Assembly (NCBI GenBank): GCA_950022655.1
Contig: OX465580.1
Span: 2,465,122 to 2,529,121, forward strand
DNA length: 64,000 nucleotides
Origin: Alentia gelatinosa
Lineage: Eukaryota; Annelida; Polychaeta; Phyllodocida; Polynoidae
Direction of reading: 5' to 3'
Shown here: positions 18,901 to 29,600 of the stretch, in pieces
Layout of the letters: each line of letters opens with the position of its first letter
How positions within the stretch are numbered: position 1 is the first letter of the stretch
The notes under the pieces: generated by a model
The model's database searches: none
Told to the model about the DNA's origin: nothing
What the model saw: the letters and a program-made list of their open reading frames with translations, nothing else
Position numbers and translations under genes: made by a program

Positions 18901-21900
18901 TGCGACTCCTGGAGTTTTGGCTCCGGATATCACTTGGCTCCGCCTCGTGATATCACTACGCCAAACTCCAGTCGTCGCATACGGGAGCCCAGATTAAAAC
19001 TCATCCGGTTTTACGATAATACATCAAAGAATACAATGGTGAATGCACATAGTATGACACAATCCACAACACCACCTACAACATGCTCAATATGTGAGGG
19101 CAGTGCTTTCACTCCCCTGATATGCTCGTAATCATGACTGTCTGTCAAATGTGTAAAGTATACTTGATGGCAATGATGAACCTATTTAAAATATCACCCG
19201 ATAAACATGTGTCAGAGGTTGTGATATAAATACAACACAGACACAATGTGTCACAGGACAATTAACCTTAAATCAACAACGACCCAATGTACTTAACACT
19301 GTGAAGTACAATAATGAAAATAACTAGAATAAGGTGAGGGACTAATTCCTGATACACCTCCGCGAGGGACAATCTGTATTTTTATGGGTTATAGGCACTG
19401 CGTGAAGATCTAAACCTACCCGCCGGGCTATCTGCATCTTCTTGATACACCCGTGATACACCTCCTCGAGGGACAACCTGTATTTTTATGGGTTATAGGC
19501 ACTGCGTGAAGATCTAAACCTACCCGCCGGGCTATCTGCATCTTCTTGATACACCCGTGATACACCTCCTCGAGGGACAATCTGTATTTTTATGGGTTAT
19601 AGGCACTGCGTGAAGATCTAAACCTACCCGCCGGGCTATCTGCATCTTCTTGATACACCCGTGATACACCTCCTCGAGGGACAACCTGTATTTTTATGGG
19701 TTATAGGCACTGCGTGAAGATCTAAACCTACCCGCCGGGCTATCTGCATCTTCTTGATACACCCGTGATACACCTCCTCGAGGGACAACCTGTATTTTTA
19801 TGGGTTATAGGCACTGCGTGAAGATCTAAACCTACCCGCCGGGCTATCTGCATCTTCTTGATACACCCGTGATACACCTCCTCGAGGGACAACCTGTATT
19901 TTTATGGGTTATAGGCACTGCGTGAACATCTAAACCTACCCGCCGGGCTATCTGCATCTTCTTGATACACCCGTGATACACCTCCTCGAGGGACAACCTG
20001 TATTTTTATGGGTTATAGGCACTGCGTGAAGATCTAAACCTACCCGCCGGGCTATCTGCATCTTCTTGATACACCCGTGATACACCTCCTCGAGGGACAA
20101 CCTGTATTTTTATGGGTTATAGGCACTGCGTGAAGATCTAAACCTACCCGCCGGGCTATCTGCATCTTCTTGATACACCCGTGATACACCTCCTCGAGGG
20201 ACAACCTGTATTTTTATGGGTTATAGGCACTGCGTGAAGATCTAAACCTACCCGCCGGGCTATCTGCATCTTCTTGATACACCCGTGATACACCTCCTCG
20301 AGGGACAACCTGTATTTTTATGGGTTATAGGCACTGCGTGAAGATCTAAACCTACCCGCCGGGCTATCTGCATCTTCTTGATACACCCGTGATACACCTC
20401 CTCGAGGGACAACCTGTATTTTTATGGGTTATAGGCACTGCGTGAAGATCTAAACCTACCCGCCGGGCTATCTGCATCTTCTTGATACACCCGTGATACA
20501 CCTCCTCGAGGGACAATCTGTATTTTTATGGGTTATAGGCACTGCGTGAAGATCTAAACCTACCCGCCGGGCTATCTGCATCTTCTTGATACACCCGTGA
20601 TACACCTCCTCGAGGGACAACCTGTATTTTTATGGGTTATAGGCACTGCGTGAAGATCTAAACCTACCCGCCGGGCTATCTGCATCTTCTTGATACACCC
20701 GTGATACACCTCCTCGAGGGACAGCGCCAGCTCGCGTTCTATCGGTGGATCCTGCTTCTTGGCTCCGCGTCCATGCAGACCGCCGAACCCCATGTGCATG
20801 TCACCGTCAACGCGGTCGTAGAACTCTGGAAACAAAATGTAAATATGTCAGCACACTTTTGTCCTGTATCAATGTGTATTGAATGATTTGTGGTGTCTTG
20901 TGATAGAAGAACGCCCCTGGACGAATACCCTATCTTGAAGGACAAGGCCATGACGAGACTAACAAATACTCTATCTTGTCCTTATTTTTGGAATTAAAAA
21001 GATAAACGTTTTTAAAAGAAATCTAAAACTTTTTTTATTTTCCTACCATGGAGGTAGTGTCGCGATTTCTCCCAGAGAAACATTGACAAATTTCTATTCT
21101 AAAAAACTCCAGTGTCAATCATGGGGACTTTTCTACATACTGGAGAGAAGTAAGTTAGTTGGGATCAGACAAAGAAACAGAAATATTTTTCATATGGAAT
21201 TTGCTGTCTCAGAGATCCTGAGAAAACGTGGAAAACACAGTGAGGCTAAAGTTATACTATTCTTTTTTTTTTTTTAATTTTTTTTTTTATACATTTGCAG
21301 TGTTTATTATCCATTCAACTTTTACATTGTATTGTTAGTAATAAAACCAGAAGCTCTCATATATGAATCCACAATTTCCAAGTAGTATCGTGTTAATAAA
21401 CCTCAGCTTCGTTTAGTACAACACTGCACTTTTTCCAGTTTTTATCTTTTTCGTTCGGTCAAATGTGACATCAAGTTAATACAGGGTCATATTTTCTATA
21501 ATCTTGATACAATCATTATGTCAATAATATAGGAATACAAAGAGATAAGACTATCGTAAAACCGGATGAGTTTTAGTCTTGGCTCCCGTATGCCGCGACT
21601 GGAGTTTGGCGTAGTGATATCACTAGGCGGAGCCGAGTGGTATCCGGAACCAAACTCAGGAGTGGCATACGGGAGCCAAGATTAAAACGAATCAGGTTTT
21701 GATTTTATCCTACCCATCTCAAAATTCCGTATGCCCCTAGTAGCATACAAACGTCCGTATGCCAGTCAGCGTGGCATACGGAATCTCAATATTAAGCCTA
21801 TGGGATTTTATATTAGGGGTAGGATAAAAAGTCACAGAAACGAGAAAAACATAGAGTATATGGAAAGACAACACTGGACAATTACAGTTTTGGGGGTAGT

Positions 21901-24900
21901 CTTTTTGTTGTGTGGGTTTAGATCAATTGAACATTCTGGCCATGTCATTCACTGGGAATATAATACCATAGATTACACAATTCTCTCAAACAGCTGCAGC
22001 CATTTCTGAAATTTGTTTACACTAGGATAATTGATGTCAGTATCTGAGTATGGACCTACCAAAAAGAACAGAAAGTTTAAGTTTTTCTTGCGGCAGTGCA
22101 ATCTCCATGGACAGGTCTGGTTCTGTCTATGTGGGGGAGCAACTCCAAGCACATACTGTCGAAATTGTGCCTTTTTATCTATTACCAACCCAATACAGAG
22201 TCTCCATGCTAATCCTATGTAGCCTACAGATTGCTACTGAGTAGGATACGGGAAGCCGTATTCTCCTAGGAGAATATGTCTTTTTCGGCCACCTGACAGG
22301 CATTATAGGAATTATTTATATAAACAATGTACAGTGCTTGCGTCCAATCTCTAATTAATCACAAGATTTTTTTTCCTAATGATTAGTGAAAAGGTGAGTA
22401 ATAAATACAACATTACCATGATTTTGATCTGTGTGGCTGTATTCTCCTTGTAGTTGACACTACGCAATACTCCCCGCTATCACTCAAAATATTACTATTC
22501 ATCAACTACGCGGAGAATATTACCACGCAGTCCATATCATGGTAATATTGTTTATCTCACCCCTGGTATTTTTGTCCCATAGGTTTAGCATTAGGAACAC
22601 GTTTTCCATGCCCCTACGAGTATTGCTGCCCATTCTCCATGGCCTATATCCTGTGCAACGTCCAAACTTTTGGTGTATACAGGGTTGAGATAAATACAGA
22701 AAGCAAATCGTTTTGGTCAAAGTCGTTGTTCTCCATCTCGTTTGAATGTTACGCGATATTCATTCGGCTGCCGCCTCGTTCATATCACTCCATGTGAAAC
22801 TTGTGGACAACAACGTTGACCAAAACCTGTTCGTTTCTTCTTAAGTATATAGTATATCTAAATATGTGGCTATAGGTGTACAAAAAAAATAAAATTCTAC
22901 AGTATAGGGGACAGAGCCATTGTTAATTCACAAATCAGTCACTAGGTGGTCGGGGGACAAACCTGTATTCTGGCTCTTTGATCTTACGAAATTCAACTGC
23001 CTTTCAATATTTTACCATGGTTCCCTTGACTCTCTACACCCATCCCAAAGCAGGATGAGATAATGATTAAACCCAAGACATGATATTTTCAATATGGAAC
23101 ACTTTATATAAATATGTGAGCAAGGCTAAAGTTGTGACATTTCCCAATTATCACTCACTTCTTTTCCACCTCCTTTAGTGAAGAACAACTACTTTTTCAT
23201 CTCCATTAGTGAAGAACACCTACTCGGGGGGCGTCATGGCGGCGCCCATGGCTCATAGGCAATATGCCGTATATGGTAGGTGCAGAATTCTGATTAGAGT
23301 GGAGTCACGTGGTCTTACCCATGAAGGGGTTGTCGCCGCCGAAGAAGTCCCTGAAGACTTTGTCTGCGTTGCCGTGGAAGGTGTAGCCCTGCGTCCAGGC
23401 GTCGCCCTCCGTCGTGCCAGCCGGAACCCCATTCTTCAGTCCCTCCTCCCCGAACTGGTCGTACACCGCCCGCTTACGCGCTGAAAAATACACATCGGCT
23501 TGTGATAGAGGTGTTATAGCCACGTCTCTATAATCAAAATCAATCTCGAGGATGGATTTCTGATCATCGTAAATATAGTAATTATTTAGATTATTCTTTT
23601 TTTATTAAACCGATCGCTACCATACATTTGGTTCGGTTGTTAAGGTAGCGAGTGGTCTGACTATAAATACTGCGAGCAGACGATCTGCTCTCATATCCAG
23701 GCTGTAGCTCAAACTGGACACCTCGCCACGTATTTCCTAAGTATTTAGATTATTCCGCAAAATAAAAACTGTTGAAAATGTAACTTGGTTTTGTTGTTGT
23801 TCTTCTAATTCAAAATATGATCATATTCTTTGATTATTTCCTTGTATTAGATGATAATTCTGTTTACCTATTTTCGATCTGGTTGTGGCAGATTTTCATG
23901 ATTCTATAAGATAATTCAACCTTGCTAAATGTAAATTGACTAATTATTGCTCTTTCTTTCACAGAGATTAGAATTATATAACGAGGTAAACATGTTCTGC
24001 AATTAATTAAAACTTACGATCTGACAACACATCGTATGCTTCAGAGACTTGTTTAAACTTTTCTGCCGCGACTTGGTCGGAGGGGTTTTTCTCCGGGTGA
24101 TGTTTCAAAGCCAACTTCCGGTACCTGTTTGTATAAAGGAAAGCAGCTGTTAAAAAAATGCAAAAATACCACACGATACAAATTATGATTACATATGGTA
24201 GATAATACTATCATTATCTAGCTTTTAATATGCCTGAATATACCTAGCATATATGAAATTATATTTGGAACTACCAGATTTAATTTCCAGTTTTCAAGTT
24301 CGAAATAATAGGGTTGCCAGTTGGGGTCAGAAAAACTTTGAAATATTTTCATTGCAAGACTGGGTCTACACATTACATAGGCATTACAGAGGGGAATCAA
24401 GGGAAACTCAAGTTTTTATATTGGTCAGTTCAGTGGGGGATCATGGACTGTGGCTGAAATGGGTAATTTAGGTATTGTTATATCAATATTACAGGGGGAG
24501 TTTTATTTCTATTCTGAAAATGAAAACATGAATTTCAATGGAAACATTGAAAACTGGTAACCGTGAAATAATAAAACCTTCAATGCCATATAAAAGAATC
24601 AAACGCCATTTCTTCATATGGTATTGTGCAAGTATCCTAGTAATATCAAGGGACGTCACGAGTTTGAGTCTGAGTTTATTTATGCCACACATTTTGTTGG
24701 CTCCGTAATTTCACGAGTCAAAGACAAGTGACATTACGGAGCCAACAAAATGTGTGGCATAAATAAGCTCAAACTCAAACGAGTGGCGTCTAGATTTTAT
24801 CCTACCCTGTTTCCAAATTGTTCAGTATCAGAAAGTAGTGGCATAAACAACACTTTATGTCACACCCGTGAAATAAACAAATCCCATGTTAAGCCTATGG

Positions 24901-25699
24901 CGTTTTATATTAGGGGTATGATAATTATCATAACCCGGCTTCAGAGTATAGATCATGTACATGTAATTCTAAAACATCTTCACCTTATCAACTCATACCC
25001 ACAACTCTTTATTGGTAGATATCTTCACTAATGTACTATCATGTTATTATAAGTAGGGGACAGATCCATCAACAGGATGAAATGAACCTGTATCAGATAT
25101 TCTTTGGTGAAATAGAAAAAAAAAGAAGTAGAATGTGAGGAAGGTTTTATTTTACAGGTGATTTGTACAAAACGTAATTTTGACGGTCAGGTACATGACA
25201 ACTGATTTGAAAAATATTTGATAAGAAACTTAATGTTGTTCCCATTGTTATTATCAATATTGGTCTAGATCTAGATCTTGAATACAGAGAATGCTAATAA
25301 CCGAGATACTTTTGTTAATAATAATAACTCACTAAATTACAGTTTACACACAGGTATATATTTAACACATTAATTAAGTGTGGCACCAATCAAGTTTAAA
25401 CATGTTTGTTTTGGAAGATGACAACTCTCAACGTGGTTTGTCGCTTTAGTATTAGAAATGTCTACATGCCACGACTTTTTAAATCTCAATTGAATCACAG
25501 GATTCACACCCTAACAAACCAGAGTGTAGTCACTTTGTTACCAACATCGATTGAAGGAAGCTCAAGTCTTGTCAAAACTAAAATGTAAACACACTGCCTG
25601 TCAATCTTAAATTGTACGTGATTATGCTTACGCTTTCTTAATGTCGGCATCATTCCCACTCCTTGTTAAACAGAGGATGCTGTAGTAATCCTGTCCCAT
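15826..25699 (-). CDS. DNAJB13: DnaJ homolog subfamily B member 13, radial-spoke co-chaperone-like protein (7 exons, 317 aa)
   Basis: Minus-strand join, 5' to 3': 25699-25632, 24124-24018, 23480-23319, 20825-20668, 18360-18228, 17323-17152, 15979-15826. The sum is 954 nt including the TAG stop, and all introns are GT-AG. The protein opens [13 protein letters not shown] and has a J domain (about 4-68), a G/F-rich linker ([20 protein letters not shown]), then two C-terminal beta-barrel substrate-binding segments ([46 protein letters not shown]). Length and order match vertebrate DNAJB13 (316 aa in human, from memory). The J-domain HPD is HPE (32-34), as expected for DNAJB13, whose human form also lacks HPD. 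Family knowledge: it is the animal counterpart of Chlamydomonas RSP16 in the radial-spoke neck and is needed for ciliary and sperm motility. It is head to head with CFAP47. Two introns contain tandem copies of adjoining exon ends. Confidence 0.95.
16010..16215. repeat. Dispersed repeat, copy 1 (partner at 45.7 kb)
   Basis: Shares long blocks such as AATGGCTACACATGCATTGC and GTAGGTAGGCTGACAGC with 45715-45912, in the same orientation. No clear ends; family unknown. Confidence 0.8.
16445..16870. repeat. 74-bp minisatellite, about 6 copies, DNAJB13 last intron
   Basis: TAGTAAAACATGCTCAGAG recurs at 74-bp steps (for example 16567, 16641, 16715). Confidence 0.92.
17152..17323 (-). CDS. DNAJB13: DNAJB13 exon 6 (aa 210-267)
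   Basis: Reads [20 protein letters not shown] then [17 protein letters not shown]. Acceptor GTTACAG, donor AA|GTCAGT, fixed by the phase of exon 7. Its first half is repeated four times upstream in the intron. Confidence 0.92.
17340..17950 (-). repeat. Four partial tandem copies of DNAJB13 exon 6 with its acceptor
   Basis: Copies at about 17370-17482, 17525-17643, 17681-17797 and 17829-17950 repeat the first half of exon 6 (minus strand) plus intron. The two nearest the exon keep TTACAG. The third has TTACTG. The fourth has a stop in the exon frame. None has a donor, so they are decoys or relics, not exons. Confidence 0.85.
18228..18360 (-). CDS. DNAJB13: DNAJB13 exon 5 (aa 166-210)
   Basis: Reads [20 protein letters not shown] then [20 protein letters not shown]. 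Acceptor TTAACAG, donor CCCAG|GTACGT. Confidence 0.93.
18613..19018 (+). mobile_element. Tag-module foldback element, copy E1 (word CCGTATGCGAC)
   Basis: Module TTTATCCTACCCCTAATATA, CCCATAGGCTTAACATTG, hairpin CCGTATGCG...CGCATACGG, second hairpin CGCTCCTAGGAGCG. About 140 bp of other sequence follows, then GGGGTAGGATAAAA, then a palindrome whose arms (GGCTCCCGTATGCGAC and inverse, 18891 and about 18971) carry the same word. Confidence 0.75.
19345..20667 (-). repeat. 104-bp minisatellite built from the end of DNAJB13 exon 4 and its donor, 13 units
   Basis: The word GATACACCTCC starts at 19351 and every 104 bp to 20703, which is inside exon 4. Each unit is 55 bp of exon (coding [19 protein letters not shown]) with the GTAGGT donor, plus about 49 bp of intron. 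Copies are almost identical, so the array is young or homogenised. Confidence 0.95.
20668..20825 (-). CDS. DNAJB13: DNAJB13 exon 4 (aa 113-165)
   Basis: Reads [20 protein letters not shown] then [19 protein letters not shown]. Donor CGGCGG|GTAGGT. Its last 55 bases are also the start of the 104-bp tandem array that fills the next intron. Confidence 0.92.
20826..21550. other. DNAJB13 intron, no repeat or exon seen
   Basis: Only T-runs at 21262-21290 stand out. Confidence 0.5.
21552..21830 (-). mobile_element. Tag-module foldback element, copy E2 (word CCGTATGCCAC)
   Basis: Palindrome first (GGCTCCCGTATGCC at 21581, TGGCATACGGGAGCC at about 21664), then TTATCCTACCC, hairpins with CCGTATGCC and TGGCATACGG, then inverse AAGCCTATGGGATTTTATAT and GGGGTAGGATAAAA. 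The outer end TATCGTAAAACCGGATGAG is the inverse of the E1 end, so this looks like a full-length copy. Confidence 0.8.
22239..22548 (+). mobile_element. Probable tag-module relative, word GTATTCTCC
   Basis: Hairpin GTATTCTCCTAGGAGAATAT at 22258 is followed about 150 bp later by a palindrome between ATTACCATGAT (22412) and ATCATGGTAAT (22536). Its arms contain GTATTCTCC and GGAGAATAT. The module start is degraded. Confidence 0.55.
22551..22835 (+). mobile_element. Tag-module foldback element, copy E8 (word TTCTCCAT)
   Basis: Module TTTATCTCACCCCTGG, GTCCCATAGGTTTAGCATT, words TTTTCCATG and TTCTCCATGG, closing GGGTTGAGATAAA, then palindrome arms GGTCAAAGTCGTTGTTCTCC and GGACAACAACGTTGACC. Confidence 0.7.
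23319..23480 (-). CDS. DNAJB13: DNAJB13 exon 3 (aa 59-113), end of J domain and G/F linker
   Basis: Reads [20 protein letters not shown] then [20 protein letters not shown]. Acceptor TTTTTCAG, donor ATGG|GTAAGA. GC-rich compared with the flanking introns. Confidence 0.93.
23481..24017. other. DNAJB13 intron 2, nothing recognised
   Basis: AT-rich; no array or inverted ends seen. Confidence 0.5.
24018..24124 (-). CDS. DNAJB13: DNAJB13 exon 2 (aa 23-59), J-domain core
   Basis: Reads [20 protein letters not shown] then [15 protein letters not shown]. Carries the HPE variant. Acceptor ...CAG|GTACCGG, donor ATC|GTAAGT. Confidence 0.92.
24645..24925 (-). mobile_element. Tag-module foldback element, copy E3 (word TTTATGCCAC)
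   Basis: Arms at about 24660-24779 hold TTTATTTATGCCACAC and its inverse. The module follows with TGGCATAAA and TTATGTCAC, then inverse module GTTAAGCCTATGGCG and TTAGGGGTATGATAA. Confidence 0.75.
24930..25620. other. DNAJB13 intron 1, nothing recognised
   Basis: AT-rich with short A-runs only. Confidence 0.5.
25632..25699 (-). CDS. DNAJB13: DNAJB13 exon 1 (aa 1-23)
   Basis: Start of the J domain. Start codon at 25697-25699, donor GC|GTAAGC. Confidence 0.9.
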
Positions 25700-26473
25700 C
25701 TTTGATGTGTGTCAGTTCCTGTATTCCAGCAAATAATTACGAATAAATACTCGGCGAGTTGGCTGTGGTGAGCGCTCTGGCTCGGCGTAGCGTGTGTTTT
25801 CAAGATGGCCGATCGCTTAGCAACGCGCCAGCCTTTGCTGGTACGCGGTGTACAGTGCCGCCGGGCTAACTCAATAATAACATTCATCGATATTTGTACA
25901 CATCTACATGCACATTATTCATAGAATAGCAACAAGTCCTTTTAATTCCGAATTTCCAACTTGATGTAGAATAGCGTATTTATGAAACTGTGATAAAATC
26001 AATGTATTAGAAATAAAAAGATGCTTATAACCAGCGAAAAAGCAGACGATGCTGTCAACCAATCCAAACAGTCGTACTATTTTCTATTATGGTTTATTTT
26101 CGAACTAAGAAATAAATAGAACATAAACCATGGTTATTAACTATTTAAATATTGAAATAGGTTACTGATAATATTTATTGAGATTGAGATTTGATCAAGT
26201 GATTGTTTTTAGTTCTATACATCCGAAACTAAGACGAATACAGAGCGCACCTTTCCACGGCAATACGCTGGTTCCGGCGACACGGCCGTGTATAGAACGT
26301 ACACATAGCGTCTGGACGGGAGAGGTCCGGGACCAGCGGGCCACAGCAACAGCTCAAACAATATGGCTACACTGATGCTCTAAACCGTGAACTTTTAAAA
26401 AACTTATCTCTGCTTCTCAAGCAGCACCTGGCAACCATCTAGAGGATCGCCGAAAGGTATTAAGTTCCTCAAA
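25700..26473. promoter_or_regulatory. Divergent intergenic region, probable bidirectional promoter of DNAJB13 and CFAP47
   Basis: 774 bp separate the two start codons. Both flanks are GC/CpG-richer (25755-25865, 26225-26345) around an AT-rich middle. Three words match the RGYAAC half of the RFX X-box: AGCAAC at 25819 and 26345, GGCAAC at 26430. The last is preceded at suitable spacing by GCAGCA, a weak other half. No perfect X-box was found. Transcription starts are not visible. Confidence 0.6.
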
Positions 26474-26632
26474 ATGTCGCGCTATAGCGATGTTGCCGGG
26501 GTACGGATTATCCCGCCAGTGGTGGAGTTCAGAGATACTGAAGCTAACTCGGTGCGTCGTATCAACATTACGGTGAAGAATGTAAGCAAAACAAGCAAGG
26601 CCATTCGTTATTACGGACCCCAGAATTCGAAG
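26474..26632 (+). CDS. CFAP47: CFAP47 exon 1 (aa 1-53)
   Basis: Start of the first ASH module (IIPPVVEFRDTEANSVRRIN). Donor AAG|GTAAAT, phase 0. Confidence 0.88.
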
Positions 26633-29600
26633 GTAAATTCTCATTTTTATTTGGCGGGCCATCGTGAAAGTATGGCGTTAGAATAGAGAAGTCCTTATTT
26701 TAGTGTTCCGATTGTAATGTTACAGAGTGTCGTTTATTTTGTTTCAATTTGGTTCCATTCGCCTTCATCGTCTGAGTCTCAGACTCCGAGATTTGTAATT
26801 ATCAAATTAATATGGATTGTTATTTTAAAATGGCGAGAATTCTAAAAACGGTCTGCTCTTGGTCGTACTCAGAATATACATTGAAAATCCATTATCATAT
26901 GACTATTCTGGAATTATTGCCGGTATCAATAGGTTTTCTGTATAACTTCTTTTATCATAACTACCAATCTACCATAGAAATTGCACCCGTCATTTTATCA
27001 GTCAGATCAATGAAACGACATCTTTTTATCTCAGTTTATAGGATCATATGTCGGGCTATAAGTAACAACTGCTATAGAATCTAAGTCTTTTAAATCCGAT
27101 TCTCGTTGCATAACATGGGATTCTAATATCTATAGCGGTGTATCACTTCTAATCAGTCATTTGAAGTTTAAACCCTGATATTCTATTGATGGCTAGGGAT
27201 GGGCCATGGTTGACAAGCACTGCAGAGTTTCTATGATCAGGAAGCCTTGTCATTTCACGCGGGAGATGCTCACTTAGTAACTTAGTGGAATGAGAGACTG
27301 AATTGAGACAACAGAATCTAGAATACCCGATTTCTTAGTTTAGAATTTCAAGAATGTTTTCCTTGATATTTGGTTTTATTCTAAATGAACAAATATTTAT
27401 TCTCTAGCTGTCATCCTCACTAAATAATCTGTCACTGTCAGTGCATTTTCTATTTTATTTCTGATTAATTTTGTATTGTCTGAATCAGGGCAGGAACACC
27501 CATTTATCTCAACCCTGGTATTTTTGTCCCATAGGTTTAACATTGGGAACTCGTTCTCCATACTCCTACGAGTATTGAAGTCCGTTCTCCATGGTTTATA
27601 TCCTGTGCATCAGCCATTCGTTTAGTGTGTACAGGGGTGATATGAATACAGAAAGGAACTCGTTTTTGTCAAAGAAGTCAAACTCCAACTCGTTTGAATG
27701 CTACGTGCTGTCACCTCGTTCATATTACTCCGCATCAGACTCGTGGAGAATGACAGCATTGACCAAAACTTATTGGTTTCTGTCTTAGTTCTTTCACTGG
27801 TCAACTCAGTTCCAATGTAAATATAAACTATTGGCCTCCTATCTGTTTAACATAAAAACAATGAAATATGCTCCAGAGGAAAATTACTTTATGTCTGACA
27901 CTGTTCCTGAATTTATCTTTTTTATAATTTGTTCGTTCTAGGTATATAAGTTGAAAGTACAGAACCCCGACAAGCCAGTGGCCCCTGGACTCGAGGTGGC
28001 AGCCCTCGTGGAATATGAACCACCAGAAAACAAAGTTTACTCCGACCGCATCATGCTCACCGTGGATGATGCCGTCATTGAAGTACCTCTACAGGGGTGA
28101 GTGTTTGTCATGTTCCGTTACATCAAACTCTGAAATCTCTCAAGATTTAATCTCAGTCTGTGAATATCATGTAAGTGACGTCAAACTGTGACCTCCTTCG
28201 AGACTTACTCTCAATCAGTGAATGTTGTGTAAGTGACGTCAAACTCTGACTTCCTGTGAGATTTACTCTCAATCAGTGAATGTTGTGTAAGTTATCTCAA
28301 ACTCTGACTTCCTGTGAGATTTACTCTCAATCAGTGAATGTTGCGTAAGTTATCTCAAACTCTGACTTCCTGTGAGATTTACTCTCACTCAGTGAATGTT
28401 GTGTAAGTTATCTCAACCTCTGACTTCCTGTGAGATTTACTCTCATTCAGTGAATGTTGTGTAAGTTATCTCAAACTCTGACTTCCTGTGAGATTTACTC
28501 TCAATCAGTGAATGTTGTGTAAGTGACGTCAAACTCTGACTTCCTGTGAGATTTACTCTCAATCAGTAAATGTTGCGTAAGTTATCTCAAACTCTGACTT
28601 CCTGTGAGATTTACTCTCAATCAGTGAATGTTGTGTAAGTTATCTCAAACTCTGACTTCCTGTGAGATTTACTCTCAATCAGTGAATGTTGCATAAGTTA
28701 TCTCAAACTCTGACTTCCTGTGAGATTTACTCTCAATCAGTGAATATTGTGTAAGTTATCTCAAACTCTGACTTCCTGTGAGATTTACTCTCACTCAGTG
28801 AATGTTGCGTAAGTTATCTCAAACTCTGACTTCCTGTGAGATTTACTCTCAATCAGTGAATGTTGTGTAAGTGACGTCAAACTCTGACTTCCTGTGAGAT
28901 TTACTCTCAATCAGTGAATGTTGCGTAAGTTATCTCAAACTCTGACTTCCTGTGAGATTTACTCTCAATCAGTGAATGTTGTGTAAGTTATCTCAAACTC
29001 TGACTTCCTGTGAGATTTACTCTCAATCAGTGAATGTTGCATAAGTTATCTCAAACTCTGACTTCCTGTGAGATTTACTCTCAATCAGTGAATATTGTGT
29101 AAGTTATCTCAAACTCTGACTTCCTGTGAGATTTACTCTCACTCAGTGAATGTTGCGTAAGTTATCTCAAACTCTGACTTCCTGTGAGATTTACTCTCAC
29201 TCAGTGAATGTTGTGTAGGTTATCTCAAACTCTGACTTCCCATGAGATTAAGTTACATCAAACTGTGACGATGCTCACAATGGATGATGCTGTCATTGAA
29301 GTACCTCTACAGGGGTTTTTGTGATGTTCCATGACGTCAAACTCTGAAATCCCCGCAAGACTAATTCTCAGTCTATGAATGTTCCGTAATTTATGCAAAT
29401 TATGACCGCTCTTGACATTTACTCTCAATCAGTGAATGTCGTGTCAGTTACGTTAAACTTTGAAATACCTTGAGATTCATGTAAGTTATGCTAAACACTG
29501 AAATCCCTTGAGATTCATGTAAGTTACGCTAAACACTGAAATCCCTTGAGATTCGTGTAAGTTACGTTAAACTCTGAAATCCCTTGAGATTCGTGTAAGT

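Noticed and set aside
19345..20722. Regular direct repeats that might suggest a CRISPR array
   Set aside because: Units are contiguous 104-bp tandem copies without unique spacers, in a eukaryotic intron, and contain exon sequence.
25819..26435. A perfect RFX X-box in the divergent promoter
   Set aside because: Only half-sites match; the opposite halves are poor, so no X-box was annotated as such.
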